From: Tribonema minus
Lineage: Eukaryota; Sar; Xanthophyceae; Tribonematales; Tribonemataceae
Assembly: GCA_017506865.1 (NCBI GenBank)
Contig: JAFCMP010000010.1
Coordinates: forward strand, 248,001 to 312,000
Direction of reading: 5' to 3'
Length of the DNA stretch: 64,000 nucleotides
Part shown: piece after piece, positions 49,801-57,018 of the stretch
Layout: each line of letters starts with the position of its first letter
How positions within the stretch are numbered: position 1 is the stretch's first letter
Translations under genes and position numbers: made by a program
The notes under the pieces: model-generated
Told to the model about the DNA's origin: nothing
What the model saw: the letters and a program-made list of their open reading frames with translations, nothing else
Databases searched by the model: none

Positions 49801-52800
49801 GCGCGATCGCTGCGCAGCAGCGGTGGTGACGTCACGCGCCTTACGCACAGCAACGCACGCGCCGGAAGCACGGGCACTGAGCGCTGATACAGATCATGCA
49901 GACAGCAGCGCTGCTCATCATCGCAGCGCGATGATGTGCAGGTGGGTGCGCACACGCACCTCAGGGCCCGCCTTGGCGAGCGCGGCGTGCAGCAGCGCGG
50001 CGAACGCGTCGAGCGACGACTTGCAGACGGCGGCGAGCTCCGCGCGCGACAGCGACAGCGGCACGTCCGCGTCCGCGCACAGATTCTCCACGGTCGTGCG
50101 CGCCTCCGGTATCGTGCTGCGGCGCGGCACGGCAGCGGAGCGCGCGCGGACAGGTCAGAGTCACGGGACGGGCCAGAGATGTGCATGGACCGATGAGGTG
50201 CAGCGCGGAGCGCAGGTCACAATCACGGGATGTGTACGGACCGCTGGTGTGCAGAGCGGAGCGTAAAGCCGCTGCAGGGTGCCAGAGGGCGCGCAGCGCT
50301 CGTATGCGTGGAGCGGACGTTGTGAGAAGGCGAGGCGCGTGGTGCAGAGCGGCGCATCGAATGCTGTGGGTTGCAACGGTGCGCCTCAGCACAAAATGAG
50401 GTGCGCTCACACGTACGGCCCCGTCGCCTACAACAATATACTACATCCTGGCATGTGGAGAAGAAGGCAAAGGTGGCTGCCGCCGTCGTCAACGGCAGCT
50501 GTAAACTCAGGGAGCTCGCGGCTGTCGCCCCGGGGCGACACGCGCTGCAACGCGGCTGCTGTCCTGTGTCAGTGCTCGGCGTCACGTCAATGGCAGCGCT
50601 CCGCGTCCGCGGCAGCAGCGCCCGCTGACATGCCGCGCGTCGCTACAGCGCTGCTTGTTAGTCATGATGCACGCAGCGTGAGCAGAGTGGCACTGCTCAG
50701 ACGATCCATGCTGACCACGTGCGTCGCCAGGTGTGTGGGCAAGTGCGCCGCTGGACGTTGCAGTAAGGTGCCGCCGCATATGCCTTGAGGAGGCGCGCGG
50801 CAACGCACTGCACGTCTGCATCAGCAGCGCCGTCTCATGCACCGTAGCGCTTCCCCACCTGCTACTGGCCTGGAACTTGAGCATGACGCGTCGAATTTGG
50901 AATGCAGGGCGTGACTTCAACACAGGCAATGAAACAGGGCAGACATGCACAAGATGATGTGGCTCGCGCCTTGGCAAACAGCTGCACGCGACTCGAGAAC
51001 AAGTTGAAGTTTGACCGCACCTCAACAGCTCCCTCAGCCGCTTGCACGCGCGCAGCAGCCGCGCGCCGCGCTTGCTCCCAGGCTCCACATCCTCCATGTA
51101 CTTCTCCCGCACCTGGCGCGGCACGTCGAGACGTGGCAGACAATTAGCGTGTATGGTGACAAAAGTGCGACAGGCGCAATCAGCACGTGCCGTCTGTCCT
51201 GCTGTCCATGCACTGCATCACGGATCTGTGCACCGCCGCGGCGCGAAGTCAGGCACGGCGAACGGTGTGAGTGCGTGTGGGGGGGGGAGCGGGGACATTG
51301 ATCTGGCGCGCAAATGGTGCACCACCACGCTAGCGTCGCCAGCGCTGCTGCATGCGCAGGACGCGTCACAACTCAGGTGCGGCACCAGCGGTTTCGCGGC
51401 GCGAGCCTGCTGCAGCGCACGCGGCAGCGTAGCATCGCGCACTGGACACCGTGCGCCGAGCAAGGGAGATATGGCATTGGTGTCGCCGTCCCATCCTCAG
51501 CAAACGCAGTACCGCTGCGCTCGGCGTTCTTGTCTCGGCGTCGCACGCGCACGTAGTCTCCCTCACCTGCACACGGAAGTGGTCGAAGAGGTCGTAGTCA
51601 AAGTCCGCAGCGCCCGCCCCCGCGCCCACCGACGCCAGCACCTCGCCGCCGCCGCCGCCGCTGCCGCCGCCGCCGCCGTCCTCCGCGAAGCGCACGATTG
51701 AGATGGTCGTCTGCGACGAGCCCATGTCCAGGAACACGACCGTGCGCGGCGGCGCGCCGGGCGCGACGGGGTGCTTGCGCGCGTACAGCGCCGCCGCGCA
51801 GCGCGCCGCGGGGAACGCGTACGCGCCGCCGCCCGGGAAGCCCGCGACGCGCGCCGCGTCGGCGAACGCGCGCAGCTGCGCCGGCGGCGCGTCCGGGTGG
51901 CAGACGAATGCCGCCGGCAGCAGCGCCGCGGCGGCGCCGTGCGCGGCGACGAGGTTCGCGCGCACCTTCGCCAGCAGCGTGCCGAGGAGCACGGTGCCGC
52001 TGAGCGTGAGCGGCGCGCCGCGGTACGTGAAGGTGACGGCGGGGTGGCCGGCGGCGTCGGGGGAGGAGGCAAAGGCGCGGTGCGGCGCGGCGCGCTCGCG
52101 CGACCACGCGGCGTAGTCGACGCCCGCCAGGCCGTGCACTGCGGTTTGGGGGGCGCCGGGGTTACCGCGTGTCCACAGAGAGAGTTGTGAGGATGGACGC
52201 CGGCGGAAAACCGACACATGGGGCACGCAAAGAAGGAACATGCTCTGGAGGCTGTCAGCCACAGAGAGTGACTCAATTGCAGGAAGCAATGACGACTTTG
52301 CTGAAGAAACTTTCGCATCAAGTGCGATGTAGAGAGAGCCGAATGTTGGTGACAACATGAAGCGAGGGAGCTGGTGGAGCAGCAGCTGCCTCCGCCGCCA
52401 ATCGAGTGCGAGTCGCTCATGAACTGGTTCCAAACGCATGTGGGTCTCAAGCGACTTGTCATTTAGTCAGCACCTATGTTTGAGCTGCTTGCTAGTGTGT
52501 AAAACCAACTTTCAACAGCTGATGAACCTCAAGAGCGATGCTGATGCAGCGCGCCAGGCCAGTTGCCACAGGTCACCAGCAGAATCAAGAAGCAGTGAGT
52601 ACGGCGTACCTGCACCGACACTGTTGGCGGGGTTTGCCGACAAATTCTGGACCCCTGCCTCGCCTACAAAGCGCTCCCTTCCAGAATAGCACACAGCGGA
52701 TGCAACACCCACGCCCCCCAGCTCGTTCCTCACAAGCTCCCCATTTGGCAGCACGGCCATCACCTTGAGAGAGCCAAGATCCAGCCCCACGGCATCCATC

Positions 52801-52820
52801 GCGGCAGATGGCGCCGCCAT
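43874..52820 (-). CDS. Hsp110/Hsp70-like ATPase fused to a TPR domain, without a substrate-binding beta domain
   Basis: Fourteen exons (52610-52820, 51567-52138, 51021-51112, 49960-50116, 49314-49376, 48776-48872, 48317-48396, 47699-47899, 47157-47225, 46477-46638, 45942-46049, 45215-45336, 44548-44659, 43874-43963) stay in phase at every join: 711 residues. Residues 1-398 form a divergent Hsp110-type nucleotide-binding domain: GLDLGSLKVMAVL, VCYSGRERFVGEAG, VVFLDMGSSQTTISIV and the adenosine motif VEVAGGGARMP. The substrate-binding beta domain is absent. After a Pro-rich linker comes an Hsp110-like helical segment (AIAERKNALEGLLLSMRGAL, YLDEVDDWLYTDE), a charged coil, then three TPRs with the carboxylate-clamp pattern (NKEEGNELF, YMNLSQVYLKL, KALYRRGYAYF) and a basic tail. 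No signal peptide: cytosolic. A co-chaperone that binds EEVD tails of Hsp70/Hsp90 is inferred. Confidence 0.88.
45323..45620 (-). repeat. Tandem duplication of the 5' edge of an Hsp110-TPR exon
   Basis: On the + strand GCGTCCACTTCC followed by (G/T)(T/C)CTGCAGCGGCGGC occurs at 45323 (the real start of the exon at 45336 with its acceptor) and again at 45466, 143 bp away. The following about 100 bases (GCGGCAGAACGGCGCAGCGC and variants) are present three times up to about 45620. A spare acceptor is therefore carried in the upstream intron. Confidence 0.8.
48555..48800 (-). repeat. Two echoes of an Hsp110-TPR exon 3' end and donor
   Basis: The exon ending at 48776 finishes GCGGCAGCCATGGCAT|GTACGT on the minus strand. 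Copies lie at about 48665-48695 (CGGCAGCCATAGCATGTACA) and about 48560-48595 (GCAGCAGCCATGGCATGTAT), each followed by a CAGTTGAAGTT-type or TTTCAAGTTG-type motif. The unit is about 110 bp and three copies in total are visible. Confidence 0.82.
49250..49330 (-). repeat. 24-bp in-frame repeats of a splice donor
   Basis: Three 24-bp units on the minus strand, each CTG(A/G)T(A/G)CAGGTG(A/G)CGTG followed by (C/T)C(T/C)ACTT-type sequence, begin at the donor of the 49314-49376 exon. Each contains a CAG|GTG donor. Use of a later donor would add 8 or 16 residues without changing the frame. Confidence 0.82.
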
Positions 52821-53021
52821 TTCGACGTGCCTCGTTCAAAACAAAGTTCAAGAACAAGTTGAAGTGTTCCACTTCGGAAATCAGAATAAACCCCTTTTTT
52901 CTTCGTCCGGATCCGTGCGAACGACGGGAGTCCAGTGCATACAAACAGCCAGCACAGCCACTGACAGCCCACGTAAGGCCAACCAGCAGCAGCAGTACAC
53001 ATCGGACCCAGACGCGACAGT
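52821..53021. promoter_or_regulatory. Very short divergent intergenic region
   Basis: Only 201 bp between the start codons of the Hsp110-TPR gene (-) and the repeat-protein gene (+). It contains CAAGTTGAAGT at 52855-52865. Confidence 0.5.
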
Positions 53022-53942
53022 ATGACGCGGCTGGCGCTGATCGTGGCGGGCTATTGGGCGACTTCTGCCATGTGCGAGGCTTTTGTCCCTCCTCCGGTGA
53101 TTGGACAGGGTCGATTTCGTGTGCAGAAGACCAAAACCGGGAGCTGCGACGCGCGTGGCGCGTGCCGCAGCTCGCCTAAGGCCAAGGCCGGTCCTGGCTG
53201 CTGAGGACCCCACCTCCGCAGAGGACTATGAGCCAACTGTCCGAGGTCAGTTTTTGTGTTGTTTCTTCGCAAAAGTTCTTGACGTTTTGCCGTGGTGTGT
53301 AGGTGTATGCACCTGGTGCATGCATGGCTGACCTGCGCTTGGCGCACTGCGTTCTGTTGCTCCTTGTGCTTGTGTTGTTCAGGAGATCAGGTCCGCGTAA
53401 TAATCGACAATGCCAAGGCGTTTGGCTCGCTTCAAAGCGATGTCAGAACGCTGATGGAGAACGGTGCCTCGAAAGAGGGCCTTGAGGGCGTTCGGAAGGA
53501 CGTGACTCGCATTGAGAGTACGCTTGGAAACTGCGCGACAAAGGAGGCTGTCGCCGAAATTAAGGCGGCCGTCGACAACTGTGCCACCAAGGAGGCTGTC
53601 GCCGGCGTCAAAGACGGCATTACACGCGTGGAGCAGGCCGTCACCAGTTGCGCTACCAAGGAGGCTGTCGCCGGCGTAAAAGGCGACATTTCGCGCGTGG
53701 AGCAGGCCGTCAACAATTGCGCTTCAAAAGACGCTGTCGCCAGCGTGCAAGAGGCCGTCAATAACTGTGCCACAAAAGACACTGTCGCTAGCGTGAAAGA
53801 GGATGTGGCCAAATGTGCCCAGAAGGAGGACGTGCGCAAGGAGAACATCTACCAAGTATTGATCTTGGTGTTTCTACACTTTATCCCACAGGATTCGCTC
53901 TCCTTCCTATGGGCAGGCTTCTTGAATGCTGCAGGCAAGTAG
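53022..53942 (+). CDS. Coiled-coil repeat protein with signal/plastid-type presequence
   Basis: Residues 1-19 form a signal peptide (TRLALIVAGYWATSAMCEAF), with Phe after the Ala and PPPVIG downstream, resembling an ASAF-type plastid presequence. The frame must shift between about 53110 and 53150 by an unresolved short intron, because the downstream exon (EDPTSAEDYEPTVR, ending 53245) is in another frame; the same shift exists in the inverted copy. The last exon (53383-53942) carries NAKAFGSLQSDVRTLMENGA, then six to seven imperfect repeats of the type CATKEAVAGVK.. ITRVEQAV.N, each with one Cys, likely a coiled coil. It ends with a hydrophobic segment (YQVLILVFLHFIPQ) before the TAG. No family recognised. 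Confidence 0.7.
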
Positions 53943-55828
53943 GAGCAGTCTTCCCGACACCTGTATTTGTGTTTGGCGCACATCGCATGTCAAGGACATG
54001 GATGTTTAATCTCTTTGTGCTCCATCAGTCGACATTCACATCATGGCACTGTTTGTTGGAGCAGGTCGTTGCTAGCGCACGCAATCATGTAAATAAATAC
54101 TTGCACACACTGTGAGGCTCCATCTGCTTCCCCCGCCTGCGCTCTCCCCAGCTACCCGGTGTGGCTTGTAGCACTTGCGTCTCAAGGCCCTTCAAGTGTA
54201 ACGCGCGTATGTAGATACTATCATTCTGGTGAAGCACGTCAGATCTGACATAATCTTGGCTCGCGGTATGCGCCGCAGCGGTGGACACGTGGTCACGAGG
54301 CGCATTGTTGAAGGCAGCGCCGCGCTACTAGTAGTGAACAACGCACAGCAGCAGAAACAAGTGCGGAACTGTGCATGCTAGCAGACTTCCTGTGCCGGGA
54401 GTTCCGTGTCTGTACGCAAGCAAGCATTCGTCACCACTGCAGGGCCATGACCAACATTACCATGGCTTTTTGCAGTCGACGTCTTCTGTACCGTAAAGTA
54501 TCGAGTGAAGGCCCCCCTACCGGCAAACGCCCTCTGCGGTGTAAACGATTCGTGGGGCATATAGCCTAGCAGCTTTGTGTCATGTTGGTCCCCCCCTATA
54601 CGGTAAACGACCCGGGGCGTTGTCTGCTAGCGCCAGCACACTCCAACATCGCCTGGATTATCGCCAGGATCGGCGCTGTGCACACATGCGAAGGTCCCAA
54701 CGACACAGCTACTGAGGTGGCTGGTGTTATTGCTGATCAGGGCAACAGCACACTGCTGCACTAGCAGCATCTGCGTCATGTTAGCCACTGCAGCTTAGCC
54801 TTCGCGAGGTTCTTCAACTTTGAATGAAGCCGATCGAGCTTGGCGCGAAAACGACCCGTGCCATTCACGCCTTGCCATGCGCCCGCCAGGCTTAGTCCCC
54901 CCCCCCCCCCCACGGTAAACGACCCCCGGGACGGCGTTCGCAGGCCCCCTGTCAGCCAAGACCCGGGGGTCGTTGACTCGGTACTTTACGGTACATGATG
55001 GATACAGTGTGTCTCAGAGCTCCCTGCCTTAGTGTCAGGATGGACAACGGCCACAAGCCAGCCACCGTAAATGTGGTTGGGCAGTGCGATGCGAAGGTGG
55101 CTCAAGACGTTGAAGGAGTCGAAAGCAGTCAGCTCCTGCTTTTGGGCGTCAGGCGTACGGCACACTCATCATCTCCTCTGTATGCACCCTGATGCGAGGT
55201 GTTGCGTTGAGCACGCAGCCTGGCCATCCAAGGAATACCGGCTGCTGGATCACAACTACGTGGTCCAACCGCTGCAGCTCATTGCGCTTGCAATTAGCGT
55301 CCGTGCGTAGAGGCGATACTATAGTATACTCGCTGGGGAGCGTGTTGAGCGGTGTGGCGAGCACAGCCGCCCTGCGGTGCAGCTCAGCCTCTGTGAGACG
55401 GGCAAGTTGCACGATTGGCGCGACGTGCTGCTGCTGGTGCTGGTGCTGCTGCCGCCGCTGTTGGCGTTTGCAGGCGCTGATGAAGGGCGCGCTTCTACTT
55501 AGGAGGGGGCACGCGCAACTCACCGCTGGCAGCTGTGCTGCTGTTGCTGCTGCTGGCAGCGGCTGGAAACGCTGAGGGATCTAGATTGTGATCGGCGTGC
55601 ACCCAATGCTGCTGCTAGTGCGTCCTCCTTTGCATATCGAGCGCGCTGATTCGTCCTTCACGGTAGTCAAATCGATGGCCGGCCAAGGCTCGCCCTGCCC
55701 ACTGGCAGGTAGGGCATGACTTTTACAAAGACGCACAGCAGCGCCGCCGCATACGCCAGCCGCGGCAGACTGAGGCCGTTGCGCTCGTGAGCCTGCCTGC
55801 TTGGCCAGCTTTCTCATGACTGCATGAA
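53943..55828. other. Spacer between the inverted gene copies
   Basis: Contains the 509-bp inverted-repeat element listed separately and otherwise no recognisable gene. GCTGCTGCTG-type runs occur at about 55430-55560. Confidence 0.5.
54487..54995. mobile_element. Possible MITE-like element with 20-bp terminal inverted repeats
   Basis: TGTACCGTAAAGTATCGAGT (54487-54506) and the reverse complement of 54976-54995 agree at 19 of 20 positions and bound 509 bp with no open frame for a transposase. Inside, blocks of the type CGGTAAACGACCC recur (about 54599, about 54917) and CTAGCAGC..TGCGTCATGTT-type blocks recur (about 54567, about 54760). No target-site duplication is obvious. A non-autonomous DNA transposon is the likely explanation but is not proven. 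Confidence 0.6.
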
Positions 55829-55945
55829 ACTCCTTATGGATAAAGGTGCCATCGAGGGCGTTGGCGTCAAGGACGACATTACGCGCGTGGAGCAGGCCGT
55901 CAACAATCGCGCTACCAAGGAGGATGTCGTCGGCGTCAAGACAAG
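55829..55945 (+). pseudogene. Fragment of the coiled-coil repeat gene
   Basis: Reads MDKGAIEGVGVKDDITRVEQ, then AVNNRATKEDVVGVK on the + strand, matching the repeat region of the 53022 gene. It has no presequence exon, then runs into an (ACAAG)n tract and a stop. It is a truncated copy facing the minus-strand copy that starts at 55975. Confidence 0.75.
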
Positions 55946-55985
55946 ACAAGACAAGTCAAGACAAGACAAGTCTTGACGCCGGCGA
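55926..55985. repeat. Inverted-repeat junction with ACAAG pentamers
   Basis: GGCGTCAAGAC (55932-55942) and GTCTTGACGCC (55970-55980) form arms around a block of ACAAG/TCAAG units. The two gene fragments diverge from this point in opposite orientations, giving a hairpin-like structure. Confidence 0.8.
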
Positions 55986-56560
55986 CAGCCTCTTCGGTGG
56001 CGCAATTGTTGACGGCCTGCTCCACAGGCGTAATGTTGATGCCATCAAGGGCCTCTTTCGAGGCACCTTTGTCCATCAGCGTTCTGACGTCGCTTTGCAG
56101 CGAGCCAAACGCCTTGGCGTTTTCAATAACGAAGGACTCCATCTCCTTAGATTCTCCTAAAACAACACAAGCACAAGGAGCAGCGGAACGCAGTGTGTTG
56201 TGCACAGGTCAGCCATGCATGCACCAGGTGCATGCACCTACACACCAAGGCAAAACGTCACAAAGTTTTTCGGAAAGAACAAACAAAAAACTGACCTCGG
56301 ACAGTTCGCTGATCATGGTCCTCTTCGGAAGCGGGGTCCTCAGAAGCCAGCACCAGCCCTGGCCTAAGGTGAGCTACGGCACGCGCTGCGCATCGCAGCT
56401 CCCGTCGTTGGTCCCCTACCCACAACGCCGCCAACCCTGTCCGAGGCAGAACCAATAACCGGAGGAGGCACAAAAGCCTCGCACATGGTAGAAGTCGCCC
56501 AATAGCCTGCCACAATCAGCGCCAGCCGTCTTCTGTCGTTGCATCTTGTACGCACCTTCA
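55946..56560 (-). pseudogene. Inverted, decayed copy of the coiled-coil repeat gene
   Basis: Minus-strand copy of the 53022 gene. The presequence (RLALIVAGYWATSTMCEAFV) is preserved but the ATG is lost: the sequence before RLALIV reads GACAGAAGACGG instead of GACAGTATGACGCGG. The SEDPASEEDHDQRTVR exon, its GTCAGT donor and the next acceptor (TTTTAG|GA) are kept. The repeat exon has only about one and a half units (NCATEEAVAGVK) before it runs into the ACAAG block near 55975. Missing start and missing C-terminus argue for a pseudogene. Confidence 0.72.
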
Positions 56561-57018
56561 CTTCGCTCTTCAAGTGTCTGTTGAGATTGGCACCGCAACG
56601 ATGGCGGCGCCGACTGCAAAAGCATCACATTCTCCACTATCTCACCGCCAGCCAGCGCCCCCTGCTTCTCTGCTACTATGCCTGAGTAACATGGTGTGCC
56701 TGCCTGCATGCCGCTTTCCAACCAACCAGATAAGAAATCGCTGAGCTGCAAACGTACCTCACAGATCCAACGCACATCGCCCCAAACTAAGACCGATGTT
56801 CTCCTTTCCCTGGCAGGCTTGCAAGACTATAGTAGTAGAGGGCAAAAACTCGGCCACGCGTACTCGTACTCAGTTGAAGTACTCGCTCGAGGTGCAACGA
56901 AAAGATTGCGGATGTTCCCTATAGCTCAAAGTACTTCCAAGGCCGAGGCAAAGGGAAGGCGAAGGGCGGCAAGTTGGGCAGCTTGAATATTCATCGTCTC
57001 TCCGCAGCATCTTGAGCC
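56561..57018. promoter_or_regulatory. Divergent intergenic region
   Basis: Region between the decayed copy (-) and the EEF1AKMT4-like gene (+), the probable promoter of the latter. It contains CAGTTGAAGTACT at 56871-56883. No other element seen. Confidence 0.4.

Noticed and set aside
52140-52440. Open frame continuing upstream of the Hsp110-TPR exon at 52138 as an extra exon
   Set aside because: Joining exon 52610-52820 directly to 52138 is in phase and gives a continuous Hsp110-like sequence (PANSVGAVHGLAGV); the extra frame has no family resemblance and fits as intron.
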